A DNA stretch of 64,000 nt from Hyposmocoma kahamanoa (Eukaryota; Arthropoda; Insecta; Lepidoptera; Cosmopterigidae): assembly GCF_003589595.1 (NCBI RefSeq), contig NW_020653993.1, positions 5,549,004 through 5,613,003 on the forward strand. Direction: 5' to 3'. The notes beneath the pieces are model-generated. The model had not been told where the DNA came from, did not search any database, and worked only from the letters and a program-made list of their open reading frames with translations. Position 1 is the first letter of the stretch. Each line of letters opens with the position of its first letter. Of this stretch, positions 23,701 through 34,867 are shown in pieces. Made by a program: the position numbers and the translations under genes.

Positions 23701-23934
23701 TGGTTAAAAAATCGAAAAGTAAATAATTTTTAAGAACTGCCAGTCTTGGTAGTCATTGCATCTATTTACTTACCTACACAAACATAGTTATTTTCACTGT
23801 GACGCTAATGTAACTTGTCTCAGAAATAGAAGTGTTACTTGATTTTAATCATGGTATGATATCGACTTTTTCAAATCTTGGTTTGTAAAGCTTGAAATAT
23901 AATAGACATGGATGCTTATCTAGACACATTGGGA

Positions 23935-24070
23935 AGTTAATAAATAGTCTTCTTCTTATCGTATCGATGGCATACACTATAATGATTGCCATCGTGGTGA
24001 AAGGATTTGCCAATCGGCGTGCCAGACGTACAAGAAAGAAGGCTCCTTTCGTGCACCCCGTTACTAGTAG
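23935..24070 (-). repeat. Probable RTE-like LINE 3' UTR fragment
   Basis: CTTCTTATCGTATCGATGGC, AAAGGATTTGCCAATCGG and CTCCTTTCGTGCACCCCG recur in the same order at 61840-61990, directly 3' of the minus-strand LINE frame there. It is therefore read as that LINE family's 3' UTR. Confidence 0.5.
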
Positions 24071-24243
24071 ATACGACACGTTAACAGTCACAGAACAATA
24101 AAAACAGTAGAAGTGGTTGGTTAGCGTCACACGCGTGCCAACTATAGGTCTCAAAAGACCTATCTGAGCTCAGTCCGTCATTTTCGTTTTGTATGGTATG
24201 GTTGCGTCATTCTAACGTGCAGTTTCTCTAGAATCCTAGAAAA

Positions 24244-24351
24244 ATGCCTCATTATGCTGTTTTGGAGTGCAAAAACTATAGCCGCACCAAAAATATTACC
24301 TGTGGTGGTATTTTATATCATTCGAAAGTATTTTTTAATAAATTTTAAATT
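24244..24351 (+). pseudogene. THAP zinc-finger N-terminus, fragment or first exon
   Basis: THAP domains are C2CH zinc fingers that bind DNA and occur in transcription factors and P-element transposases. The 35-codon frame begins MPHYAVLECKNYSRTKNITC and continues GGILYHSK, matching the THAP start M-P-x-C-A-V-x-x-C-x-N-x-S with a later YHxFP-like segment. The first zinc cysteine is replaced by Tyr (TAT, one base from TGT), which argues for decay. The frame leaves similarity at a GTATTT that could be a splice donor. The later Trp and Cys/His ligands are missing. A second THAP start is at 46511. Confidence 0.5.
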
Positions 24352-25189
24352 TTTTGTTTATCGAAATAATTTTCTTGTTACAAGAAACGAAAGTAAAGCT
24401 TATAATCCTGGAATATGGTCGCTTCTTGTTTGGAGAACTAAATTAATAATTCCCATTCGTCGTCGTTCAGCAATTAATCGCGGAATGGTAGGACATTGAT
24501 TGAAATTTCAATATAATATCAAAACGTCGGAACTTGTTATAATAGGTACGTATTAATGATATTAAACTTTCAACGATATGCCAACAGGGTAAAATTGAAA
24601 TTGTATTAACAATCCAGAATGTGTTAATTCTTTTTAAATTTGAAACTACGACCAATCAATATCAAGATTTTTGTAGTGTTTAAAATTAAGAATTTGTGAG
24701 TTTTGGCGACATTGGTTATCATAGTAATCGAGGCATAAGGCACTTCCATAGTTAATAATTTATATAATTTTAAATTTACATAATTTTTTTCTTCTGTATT
24801 AATAGTACAACTCAAGGTCTTAGAACTCAATACAAAATAACATCAAAAAGAAAGCATTACACCGATAGGAAAGTTGTCAGAGCGAAAAATCGAACTTGTT
24901 TAACCTTTGGCATTTTCATCTTCAAGTTTGCGGTTACCAGCGATGTTGTGGTTAAGCTGCACTACGAGAGTTTAAGGTTGCGAAGCAACTTTTAGTGGTT
25001 AGAAATCATCGGAAATTGATGTAGTTTAGTCGTACCGAGCATTTTGTGTCTTTTGAAATAGTGAATATAGATTTTTCATAATAAAAACCTCTGACGAATT
25101 GGTGTGCAAAATTGAACTTTACCTACGTAGTCAATGAGCTGGTGAAGGGCTCGGAGAGATCTAAATTGTTTCTTTTGCAGTAAATTCCA
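24352..25189. other. Unassigned DNA
   Basis: No continuation of the THAP domain was recognised here, and no repeat was classed. Confidence 0.4.
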
Positions 25190-25386
25190 TTGGACCTAAA
25201 TTTAGCAAAGGACGCCTTACTACTGGTAATGAATATGAAGCCGAAACGTTATAATCAACTTCGTTTGAAAGCTTGTCAAAAACTACCTTCATGTATTTTT
25301 GTAATGGCCTCAAAAATTTACAATAATTTACCGAAAGTACTAAGGTCTGAGAAAAACCTTAAATGCTATTTAAGGAATTCACCTCA
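25190..25386 (+). pseudogene. LINE C-terminus fragment fused to family E
   Basis: The frame starting at 25190 contains QKLPSCIFVMASKIYNNLPK and VLRSEKNLKCYLRN, the IYNxLP-xx-(I/V)(R/K)-xx-xx-F/LKxxLxxYL end of a jockey-like LINE. The 147-codon frame then runs on into family E sequence from 25387, so its second half is not protein-derived. No reverse-transcriptase core is present. Confidence 0.65.
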
Positions 25387-25605
25387 CTTATCGACACGGA
25401 TTCGCATTAAGCGTACCAGTAAAATCTTTATGTCATGTGATAAGAGCGGAAATGACGTGCGTATCGTCCGCGATACGAGCGGAAGCGAAACGCGACATCT
25501 TTTTCGCTCTTATTGCATGGACATAAAGGTTTTTCTGAGCTCAAGGAGATTCCATGTTAATAAATGTGGTGAATCCCTGAAAAGCAATTCAACAACTCGT
25601 CGACT
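25387..25605 (+). repeat. Family E copy 2
   Basis: CGACACGGATTCGCATTAAG, TTTTTCGCTCTTATTGCATG, GACATAAAGGTTTTTCTGAG and GTGGTGAATCCCTGA. It is the least eroded copy of the family. Confidence 0.65.
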
Positions 25606-26309
25606 AATAAAACTCAGTGTTCAATTTTTTTAGTTACAAAACCCAATTTTTATTGTCTAAGTTTTGACATTTCTGTATTTTACTTAGACGTTATTCCAAT
25701 TATGTTGGCATCTGGTTAAATTTTACAATTATTGTCATTAATATTAATCCAAATAACTACCATTGCGTTAGAATTACTGCATATGTGAGTAAATATATAA
25801 TATCTATATCTTCGATATGGTTGTATGCTTAATGTTTCACCGGAGACAGTGAAAGTATATTTCGTTACATATCAACTTTTATACAACCAGCGTTTAACTT
25901 TATTACAAATTAATGAATTGTGTATCCTATCTCAACAAATCACCAGCACATTTCAGTATACAAAAACCTCCATTATACGATTGTTTGCGCAAAAACTATG
26001 GCGCCATTGTCATTATAATGATTGTCATGTTAAGTTCTCTTGATTTATATCAAGACGTTAATTAAAACAATACCGCGGTCTTAACCAACCTAATCAATCA
26101 TCTTGAGTGTCTCAGGCTCCAGGCAGTGTTAGAGACAAGTCAGCTAGTCAACTTCTAATGACTGTTAAGAGAAACTACGAGGATTTAGTTGACACTGCAA
26201 TTTATTACAACTGGACTACAATATGATGTATTTTCGAACCATCGGAAACGTCGCCTGTGGTAATCATAGCTAGGTATTTTTTATAATATAAATTCGGCAC
26301 ACGTACGGA
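25606..26309. other. Unassigned DNA
   Basis: AT-rich with short motif-less frames only (for example 25825-26043). Confidence 0.4.
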
Positions 26310-26485
26310 CGCGATCAGAAATTCGTAGGAAGCAGGTTCGTTGCCGACCTGTGTCGAACTGCGTTTGCTCGAACCGATGCCAAACGCACAAAGTCTTTTT
26401 CGCTCTTACGTTCATGGACATATCTAAAGCTTTTTCTGACCGGCTTAATGTGATTCTGCATTAATAAGTATGGTGACTCCCGTAG
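26310..26485 (+). repeat. Family E copy 3
   Basis: GATCAGAAATTCGTAGGAAG, TTTGCTCGAACCGATGCCAA and TTTTTCGCTCTTACGTTCAT match family E. It is joined directly to an antisense Alpha copy. Confidence 0.6.
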
Positions 26486-26496
26486 GCTACCATGGC

Positions 26497-26722
26497 TTAA
26501 GTTCCGATGGGCACTGCCATTGCGTCAGTGACTCTAAAACATAAAATTGATAAGTCCCATATTCCTGTAATTTCACAAGCAACCTTACCCTAAAAAGCTG
26601 AACCCAGTAATATGCTGCAGTGTTACTGCAGAGTAGAACGCATTGATATAATATTAAGTATGGCGGCAGTACTTGCTTAGACGATCTCTTTCACATGGAA
26701 CTCTATTGCTACGATAGTGTAG
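26497..26722 (-). repeat. Family Alpha copy
   Basis: GGCACTGCCATTGCG, TTGATAAGTCCCATATTCCT and GGAACTCTATTGCTAC follow the antisense Alpha order up to its usual 5' end. Confidence 0.75.
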
Positions 26723-27654
26723 CTATCCACAATGTGAGCGGCATTCCTGAGTAAACTGGGGCCTTTAAACCATATAACCAGCACCGATAATTCCATCTTA
26801 GTGTTTTTGGTTCAAAACTCTCCGAAATCACTTGAAGTTTTCAACCCGTTCGTTGTACTCATCAATCATGTCGTCGACAACACACGAAACAGCCTTGAAT
26901 AGTCCCAAATTGATTTCAGGAAATAGATTGGGTATTCCCTTTTTTTTAAACATTTAATATTATTTGTTTTGAAATTGTTGTCGACTTGTAATGAATAATT
27001 AATTTAATACACCGCTTAAAAGTATGCGATAACGGTTCATTACCTTATCATTATTATTGCATAATGATTCATTGCTTTATCATTATCATTATCATAACAT
27101 ACTGATCGGGTACCCAATGTGCACCTTTAACCAGATATCTGGTTTCCAGTTTTGATTTAGAAGTAATTGCGGTAATAACATGTTTTTGTTATATCACCCT
27201 AATGTACGCCTCACTTACATCGGGTGTCCTACAGGGACAAGTTTATGGGCCGTTGTCTGTTATGAATAGCCTAATGAAATGAGTAATAATTTTGTGTACA
27301 GTATCCATTAGCTAAAGGACCGTACTGAGTGCGATCATGTAAAAAAAAAGCTATTGTATGTTTGGTTATACGTTTGTAGATTGTTCATCTGATTGCCATA
27401 AAACTTTCGTTAGTTCTTGTGCTCAGACCAGCATAAGTTTCTAAAGTACTAAATTCCACTGCTCGGTGCGGGTCTTCTTTAAGGAGAGAGGCTCATTGTT
27501 TATTGGGGTCTTCACATGTTTTCAGTGGCATTGCAATTAATGCGATTCAATCTAGTAAAAAAATTAGTTATACATTTGTCAATATACAGTACAAAGAAGG
27601 CTGGCGGATGCATTGAAAATTGAAACTTAATTACATGACGTTGTGATTTTTTCT
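26723..27654. other. Unassigned DNA with ATT/CATT-rich tract
   Basis: A simple-sequence zone of TTATCATT units lies at 27043-27102. No gene was recognised. Confidence 0.45.
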
Positions 27655-28052
27655 TTTTTTTACACTAAGTGATGGGACGAACAAGTCGTGCGCCTGATGG
27701 TAAACGACACTCTTCTCCATAACAGTTGCAGTGGCACTCAGAGATTTAAATCGCCAAGATGCACTGCCTCTGCGCCTATCACCCTGAGACATAAGTTGAA
27801 AAGTCCCATGTGCCTGTAATTTTGCCAGCACCCTAAAGGTCTATCCACACATATCCGAACCGTGCCCGGGACGTGGACGGACCGTGTTCCGTCAGGGGCT
27901 TTAAAAATATTTTTGTGTATATTTTGTATGAACTCGTTCACACATGCCGTGTCCGGGCCGGCCCCGGCACGGGCCCGCAGTTCATACGAACTAGCACGCC
28001 CCGTCCACGTCCCGAACACGGCCCTGATGTCCTTTACCCTTCAAAACGCATT
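27655..28052 (-). repeat. Family Alpha copy interrupted by a foldback element
   Basis: Alpha runs antisense from GATGGGACGAACAAGTCGTG to GCCAGCACCCT at 27834 and resumes at TACCCTTCAAAACGC after 28033. The two halves are adjacent in other copies. Confidence 0.85.
27842..28032 (+). mobile_element. GC-rich foldback MITE inside Alpha
   Basis: Arms CGTGCCCGGGACGTGGACGG (27861-27880) and CCGTCCACGTCCCGAACACG (28001-28020) are inverted. A second nested pair is GTATGAACT (27926-27934) with AGTTCATAC (27979-27987), enclosing CCGGGCCGGCCCCGG. The short frames on both strands are products of the palindrome, not genes. Confidence 0.8.
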
Positions 28053-28593
28053 TGGCTAGTATTCAAGTTATTCTTTTGAGCTTCATATAACATTTCGAAC
28101 AATGTACGTATACGTCACGGGAAGTGGATTTATTTTTGCAAAATTCTCGGTATTTCAATGATTAAATTGGGCCAGTTGGTTACATAATTAAAACTTTGGT
28201 TTATTTTTGTTACAGGTAAGAAATCGCACGTGGGAGCTGACTCACTAAAGAACCTATATAGTAAAGTATGTTCGTGTTAAGTACTTGTGTGGGTGGTTAA
28301 AATTGCCTTTAGCAAAAATAAATTGTTAGGGATACTTTTCCCTTCCAATTTAGTTTCATATTCGGTTCTCTATTTTTGGGACTAAAATCTTTGTATCGGA
28401 CTGTATCAACGGGGTTCGGGTGGGTGCAATTGAGGAGCGAGCAAGACCAAAGTAAATATACCTATATAGTTACAACGAAAACCAGAAATAGTGTCAAAAG
28501 GCAAGAAAAGGCGCCAAAAATAAGTACATTTAAATTTAGATTTTCAATATAAAACTAAACTGCTTATAATCTCAGTACAGAGTACTAAAAAAC
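28053..28593. other. Unassigned DNA
   Basis: No recognisable element was seen. Confidence 0.4.
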
Positions 28594-29010
28594 TGACCTC
28601 AAAAGTACGTGGAATTACATCTATTTGCCGAGTTTTATTGAAATATCCCCTAGTCTGCTACTACACAGGACTTGATACAGGAGATAATAAAAATCGATTC
28701 TCAAAGTATATTGAGAGAGAAAAACGCCTTGAATTGGAGAATAGCGAAACCAACTATTAAAATAATTGCTCCTTAAGTAAAATTTAGGCGCTATTTATAA
28801 AAATGAATGTTCATGCGTGATTAGCCACCCTTAGAGGTGGATGATTTTCTTCAAAATGAAATGGGACCACTATGGAGGTACCCTCTTTCCAACAAAAAAG
28901 AATCATGAAAATACGTTCACAAATACCGGAGTTACCGCGTAACATACATAGAAAAAAAAACATACAGTCGAATTGAGAACCTCCTTCTTTTTTGAAGACT
29001 AATTAAAATA
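28594..29010 (+). repeat. Family F copy with internal unrelated segment
   Basis: It opens with GACCTCAAAAGTACGTGGAA, has ACCCTTAGAGGTGGATGATT in the middle and ends in GAGAACCTCCTTCTTTTTTG. Compared with 35.7 and 54.3 kb, about 140 bp after TTATTGAAAT (28650-28800) do not match. Confidence 0.65.
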
Positions 29011-29261
29011 TATGTACAAAAAGATTTGTAGCAACTGCTGCGATTCGTTATAAACTTTGTAAACTTTGTTAAGATGTTTCAAAGGTTAGGTTTATTAAAT
29101 TAATGCACGGTAGACACGCGGTGCTGTGGACTTTACAATTTGGACTCTCTTACCGTAACGTAAGACTAAGTTTCAGAGTTGAATCTGATGTAAATCTTAA
29201 ACAGACTATTGGAATAATATCACACGTTGAAACGGTACCGTCATTAGACGAAAATCGGTTA

Positions 29262-30062
29262 TTTTCAGGTTCGTTGGGCATCCTTTCCAAGGTGAGGCAT
29301 TACTTCACACCGGAACACAGCCCTATATCTTTCTACATTAGTTTTGATTATAGTGATCCTCCCTACCGACCCTTAGGGTATACGAAAAGGGCACTATAGC
29401 CTGTGCGCGCACAGAAACCTTATAAGTTCAGGTTCTGACCCCAGTTCCGCCAAAGTACACATCTCTGTCACTTGACTTCATCCCGTTCTCGAGATGCTAG
29501 TGCTTCGGGCTCACACAGGAACAGTTGCTTCAGCTATACCAAGCCCAAGTTCGATCGTGTATGGAATACTGCTGCCACTTATGGGATGACTATGCTAATT
29601 ACCAATTGGCAACCTTGGATTCTATCTACAAGCGTGCCAAGAGGCTTATAGGTGACTATTTAGTAGAGGCGAAGCTGCAGAGCCATGAACGCTGTCGTAA
29701 AGTTGCCTGCTTATCGGTATTATACAGGATAGGTATATCACGGAAAGTGTACGAAGGAATTGCATGATTTGATCCCACCTTCCCCTTTCCGTCATCGGGA
29801 GACTAGACGTGGGCTTGGGATTCCACTCCTATGTTGTGGATATTCCCAGGTTTCGCACAAAGCGTTTCGCTTCCACATTTACATGGCGAGCGGCTAGGGA
29901 GTGGTATTCCCTGCCTGCGGACTTGTTCCCCGGACACTATAACTTGGACCTTTTCAAGGCGAGAGTAAATAGGCAATATTTAGGTGTGCATGCTACATCG
30001 TCAACTCCATCATAATTTTCCATCAAGAGAGATGTAGGACAAATGTGCATTTATTTTTATAT
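29262..30062 (+). pseudogene. Jockey/CR1-like LINE 3' end, interrupted
   Basis: This is the longest LINE remnant in the window. It starts near SLGILSKVRHYFTPE, is broken by about 190 bp of foreign DNA, and resumes LLQLYQAQVRSCMEYCCHLW with YQLATLDSIYKRAKRLIG and ACLSVLYRIGISRKVYEGIA. A stop or frameshift near 29768 leads to the last frame, 29809-30015, with FHSYVVDIPRFRTKRFASTF and DLFKARVNRQYLGVH. This order (LGVL-x-RxRxYF, YKAQVRP-xMEYCxHLW, LDxIxxRAxRLI, LSVxYR, LFKxRVN) is the C-terminal third of the polyprotein. The FADD catalytic core is missing. A 3' UTR of about 45 bp ends in AT-rich DNA. Pieces of the same family occur at 36.7-37.2 and 38.3 kb. Confidence 0.85.
29318..29511. mobile_element. 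Insertion within the LINE, with candidate target duplication
   Basis: CACACCGGAACACAG before and CACACAGGAACAG after the insert are both the LINE sequence that is continuous in the 38.3 kb copy. The insert matches no family I know. Its GGTTCTGACCCC could be a decayed B box. Confidence 0.5.
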
Positions 30063-30717
30063 ATAAAAAAGTTTTCTCTAATTTCGTTGGCAATTTTTTT
30101 AATGTTCTGCGAGTAGAATGTTATCATGAAGTATTATTTAACATTCTATATAATATTTTACGTTGTTTTTTTATTCAACTTTAAAACCAGTTATAATACA
30201 TTCGGAATTCAAACATAAGGGGAACAATGCCTATTTATTTCCTTTCAACGGAAACCTGATATCAGAAATATGAACTTTTTATCTTTTGCACGTGAATTCT
30301 ATCTTTGAAATTTCCAAATTCGAGCTCCAAATGTAAGTGACAGTTGTCATTTATTACTGACAAATCACTTATCATTTCCCGAATTGAATGCCACGTCATT
30401 GCTTCTCTATTTTATTTCCGCTATGTCCATAAGGTTTATATTCTAGAACAATTTAAATCCGGTCTAAATGGAATCATGTGGCATTATATCCGATTGTTTT
30501 CTCTACGTTTCATTAAGCCTACACAGACCCGATTAGAAAAGTTCGTTTCCAAATTAATCCTACCGGGAGTCGTAACCGGGACTTCTCCTCCTCCAATATC
30601 CACAATGCAAATTGTTTGGCTACTGTGGTCGTTGTATCATTTGGAAAGAATCCTGAACACCTAGTAAAACGTACACTCTCGGACACATAATTAGAGCCAT
30701 CTTGCATTTCGAATGTA
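30063..30717. other. Unassigned DNA
   Basis: The frames at 30344-30664 (+) and 30519-30826 (-) overlap on opposite strands and have no motif. The last one overlaps an Alpha copy. Confidence 0.4.
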
Positions 30718-30905
30718 GTTTTTTTTTATGATACCAAGTGACGGGTTGAACAAGTCGTGGGCGTGGAGGTAAGCGACACGCCTGTCCATAACAGCTGTAG
30801 TGCCACTTGTAGGATTTAAATATCAAAATCTGAGGATCTTTGCCACTGCGCCCGTCATTCTAAGACATAAGTTGACAAGACCCATGTAGCTATAATTTCA
30901 CAATT
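30718..30905 (-). repeat. Family Alpha copy, poly-A end at left
   Basis: TTTTTTTTATGATACCAAGT at the left edge is the antisense poly-A end, followed by TAAGCGACACGCCTGTCCAT and CCCGTCATTCTAAGACATAA. The 5' half is missing. Confidence 0.85.
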
Positions 30906-31176
30906 TTTTTAATGCCTTAAACAGTGTTTGATTGATCAATAAGTATTATGCAATTTTGGAGCTGGCATACGAAACGTCGTTTCTATAAGTTTTTGACAAT
31001 TTGCAATTGTTAAACCGGGTAAAAATATTTTTGTATTCTACTTCTTTATTTAACCTGTTCAAGGACAGCACTTAATTGTACCGCGCGCGAAAATTATACT
31101 AATTTTCTTCGTGTCATGGTGCTTATATTGATTCATTTTAAAATGCTTAGTGAAGAAATAGGTTTGTCAGAGACAG

Positions 31177-31340
31177 TAAAAAGTCATTAAAACCAAAAAA
31201 AGTTCTGCAACAAGCATATAGAAAAATTCGTAAGGTCCGCTAGTTTCTTTCCGTGGCTAGTTGACATAGCGTCTGACACGGTTTGCTCGAAGACGTCGGT
31301 TCGAATCGAAAGTGTTCGATCTTTGAATTAATAATTATAT
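31177..31340 (+). repeat. SINE-1 copy 4
   Basis: Leader AAAAAGTCATTAAAACC, CCGTGGCTAGTTGACATAGC, B box GGTTCGAATCG and tail AGTGTTCGATCTTTGAATTA. The segment between B box and tail is shortened compared with 20.1 kb. Confidence 0.75.
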
Positions 31341-31632
31341 CAAACTATTTTTATTATTTTTTATTTATTTAATATTTTATTTTTTTTAATTATTTTATTA
31401 TTTAACAAAAATAATTGAATATCGCGGTGGTCCAACATCGTGACATTTAATAAAAAGAAACATAAAACATTTCAATATAAAATCTTGGATGTAAGTCATT
31501 GAATTTTGTCAGTACATTGTTGACACTTCTTCGTGCAGAAGTAGGAGGCGACAACAACACAGAAAGCACTCGGATATCGCCCTGTGAAACTCGTAATTGA
31601 TTTTTTGAGATCCATATAGAGACACGGGGTAA
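31341..31632. other. Unassigned, very AT-rich at left
   Basis: 31335-31410 is nearly pure A/T. The minus frame at 31447-31644 has no motif. Confidence 0.4.
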
Positions 31633-31990
31633 GGGCGCGTTCATATTATGTTGTTCACATATAGAATAACATGACTAACTGTCGTTCACGACTTTTTTCA
31701 CGTTACGACGACAGACTGTCGTGACAACGGGTAGAGCTAAAATCACAATCGTCAGACGATAAATAAAACGTCACGATGAAAATATGACCACAGATAATCG
31801 CAGCTTCAAATGATTCGAAGGCGGCTGCCGTGGACCGATAATTGTTGTCACGATCTAGTGGGAACAGATAGACATGACAGTCGTTTGACGATAAAATAAA
31901 CGTTCACGACACAGTCACGACAGATAGTCGTGATATGGGTTAGACGCGACAGTCGTCCAACGTTAAATAAAATTTTACGACATAAACGTT
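31633..31990 (+). mobile_element. MITE-3 copy 2, right end rearranged
   Basis: The left end GGGCGCGTTC and the interior (CGTTCACGACTTTTTTCACG, ACGACAGACTGTCGTGACAA, CACGACAGATAGTCG) match 18645-19062. Instead of an inverted right end, 31993-32012 reads GGCGCGTTCCCACCCTGACC in direct orientation, like the start of a further truncated copy. Confidence 0.7.
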
Positions 31991-32009
31991 ACGGCGCGTT
32001 CCCACCCTG

Positions 32010-33011
32010 ACCCTTATTGTCATATTTTGATATTTTACGGTAAAGGCCGTTACGTGTACTGTTGTTGTAGTTTCACTTTACATAAAATTCAAAAAACGAA
32101 TGATGACTGTACCCTGATTATTCTTCGTTGCAATAAGCATCATGCTCTTTTTGTGTGTGGGTACTTTAGATAAGGGATAAATTCAATTGATTTGTTTGTG
32201 ACGTAAGTATAAAAGTAATCAATTTTAACACCAACGTTTGTTACCACCTACAAGCTAGATTAAATAATCGATCCAATTAATTTCATTGATTGATGATAAT
32301 AATAAAAAAATAAGCATATAATTTTCTTACCGTGGTTTTGTATGTTGGTAGTGGGGCCACGTGACGTCATAAATAAAGTGCAAGTGGCAAGTACATATTG
32401 TTGTGTAATTACGTCACGAGTTCTGAGTGTAAAAGTTGTGACGGAAGCAGCGGCAATCCTTTCGTTTCCTTAGATGCACATGGCGTATTTTTACGCACCT
32501 TTACGAGTATAGGCTTCTTTAACCGACTGTTTTACCCTAAACGCCTTTTTACCCACACAACGCGATTTTAACCCATTTCTTCTCAAAATCGCGGGCAGAA
32601 AAAAATTGGTATGATTCCATAATTATTACATATTTACAAATTTCGATATAAAAAATCTATTTTAGATGAAAAAAGGCAACTCCACACAATATACACGTTG
32701 CAATAGTGTGGATTCCCACTACTGAGAATACACATTACGATTCGATTTTTATGAAGATCGATTCAAGTGCATACGGTCTAAGTTTTTTTTTCGATTTATT
32801 TCAATGCGATTTTCAAGCGTTTCGAAAGAAAGGCAAGTCGATGGTCTAGAACAGAAAGGAACCAACGTTATATAATAATATCGTTAAATTTGAACAAAAC
32901 TCGATTTACAACACATTAGTTACGTTAGTGTACATAGTTTCTGCCTTTTGGCGTTTATGGATTTTAACCCGATTTAAACCCAGCGTTAACAAAGTGCTGA
33001 GTTAAAACCCG
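32010..33011. other. Unassigned DNA
   Basis: No gene. TTTAACCC/GGGTTAAA-like words at 32520-33010 may belong to the hAT-like element whose end is at 33029. A CRE-like TGACGTCA occurs at 32362. Confidence 0.35.
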
Positions 33012-33029
33012 GGCACTTGCCCATCTCTG
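33012..33029 (-). mobile_element. hAT-like terminal inverted repeat, one end
   Basis: The reverse complement begins CAGAGATGGGCAAGTGCCC, a pattern common for hAT ends (CAGnGnTGGGCAA). No matching left end was found within 1 kb. Confidence 0.45.
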
Positions 33030-33689
33030 ACTGTGATTGAATCTCGTTTGAATTTGGTCTTTATAGGTTCTTAGAGGCGTTTTGCTACCACTGTAATAAG
33101 TCGATCAGTAAGTCGTCATTTCTTGTCCTAGTTTTTTTTAACATCAGTCTTCGCATGTGCGCTATTGCGTGCTGCAATTGCTTGTTCATAATAAGATGTT
33201 TTGCGCCGATTATTGTTTAAATTACATTGTAATAGTCTCTTGCCGTTTCCACTTAAGTTCGAATTTGAATAAATTCAGCAATAAAGTGTTCCATCACGTG
33301 AAATACTGAAATTATTTTATGCAAAGGATTTTTTTGTAAATAAATCAACGTTCTCCCTTTCACTTTCTTTTGCTTTCCTGCTTGATCAAATAGCCGGAGG
33401 GAAATGAAAAATCTAGATGAATAATGCATTATGATAGCGTTCCATTGAATTATTAACGTGGACGTTTTTGAAGGGAATGTGCAAGGGGTGTATTATGAAT
33501 AGTAAATACCCACATTTGCTAGACTTAATCCGTTTATGGGCCGTAACGGCGTTTATCGTAAAATTAACTCGCAGAATATGACAGTACGGGCTACCCCTTT
33601 CGCTATATGGATCTCAAAACACAAATAACGTTCTTGCTTTACAGTGAAAAAATTTCTTATTTTTAGGAGTAGAAAAAAGTTGGCTACAT
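33030..33689. other. Unassigned DNA
   Basis: Nothing recognised. Confidence 0.45.
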
Positions 33690-34020
33690 AGTATGTATAG
33701 CCTTTCTGATAGAAGACTTCTTGATATGGCCTTCCTACATGATATTGTTAACGCTCGCCTTGACAGCCCTTCCCTGGTATCATTGTTTCGTCTTGTTGTA
33801 CCCCATCATCAACCTCGTAGCCAACTTCATAAAGTTTTTTTTTTTTTTTAGTTCCACCAAGTCTTACGGACTATGGCCAGAACGAGATCGTTTCACGCCT
33901 TACAACAACGTACAACAAATCTTTCATTACAATTGACATTTTCGCGAATACTAAGCATTCGTTTGAGCGGCATATTAGAAGAGTTAAAGTAATTTGTCCA
34001 CTTTAGCTGTTACCAAATTT
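33690..34020 (+). pseudogene. LINE C-terminus fragment (second type)
   Basis: The frame reads DRRLLDMAFLHDIVNARLDS and PSLVSLFRLVVPHHQPRSQL, followed across a poly-T run by STKSYGLWPERDRFTPYNN. The pattern RR-xx-D-xx-FLHxIxNxxxDxPxLLxxxxxxVP is the C-terminal region of another group of insect LINEs, different from the 29.3 kb element. The poly-T at 33835-33850 shifts or pads the frame. Stops follow the last block. The copy is truncated at both ends. Confidence 0.7.
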
Positions 34021-34714
34021 TTTGTAATAATTGTTATACTGTACAATAAAAAAATATGTACGGTTTTTTGCACCGTACAATACTTTGCTAACTTAACAAC
34101 CTACATATTGCACGTGTAAATGCTCATAAAGACAGTTGACAACTCGCTTCACTAGCGATCGGCCACAGATAAGCATCCAAAACTATACTGTACACTTTTT
34201 ACTTAATACATCAACTTATACGGAAACTGTGGTTTACGTCAACTCTATATCCTACTCTACTTAATAATAGCCCAATCTTAGACGTTCAGAGAACCATACA
34301 AATTATGTAACTTTCTACTATTTGATATTTATCATCATTTTAATTTTTAATTTGGAAGGTATTTTGCTGCAATTTTACAAATATTTTGATTAACTATTTT
34401 TTTTCTTTTTCTTCTAAAATTTTTAATTGTTATTATTATTATTGTTGCTTTTTGAATTTACATTAGCATTCAATGAACCCTAAACTCACTATGTCACGTC
34501 ATGCTATTTTTGCTGTGATGTCCTATAATAGGCGACACTTATTGGTCATGTAAATTAGTTTATAAGTTCTACAATGTCTGCTGTTGGATGTCCTTTATAA
34601 ATAAATAAAATTTCCAAGTGCTTTCTATGTAGTTACCGCCTATTGCTTCTCCATGGAGAAGCACCAAGAACACACTGACAAAATTCAATGACCTAATCGT
34701 GAAACACACTGACA
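34021..34714. other. Unassigned AT-rich DNA
   Basis: TTATTATTATTATTG at 34430-34446 is simple sequence. Nothing else was seen. Confidence 0.45.
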
Positions 34715-34715
34715 G

Positions 34716-34867
34716 TGGGTGCGTGTCGGGTTGGGAGCACGGCGGGTGTAATTCCGTATATTTATATAGACGACAACACACCACACCGCGCGTTGTGTCT
34801 TGTCGTCCATATAAATATACGCAGTTATACCCGCCGTGCTCCCGACTAGCGACTCGACACGCGCCCA
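34716..34867. mobile_element. 152-bp foldback element with 65-70 bp arms
   Basis: GGGAGCACGGCGGGTGTAAT on the left pairs with ATACCCGCCGTGCTCCC on the right. CGTATATTTATATAGACGAC pairs with GTCGTCCATATAAATATACG. The ends are TGGGTGCGTGTCG and CGACACGCGCCCA. The loop is CACCGCGCG. Frames on both strands over it are palindrome artefacts. It is probably a MITE, and a transcript would form a long hairpin. Confidence 0.85.

Noticed and set aside
23849..24154. 101-codon minus frame overlapping a 69-codon plus frame
   Set aside because: Both cover the LINE 3' UTR repeat shared with 61840-61990.
25190..25633. 147-codon open frame, the longest present
   Set aside because: It is a chimera of a LINE C-terminus and family E repeat sequence.
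32359..32369. Overlapping CACGTG and TGACGTCA motifs
   Set aside because: Such short sites occur by chance in 64 kb, and no gene or start site is nearby.
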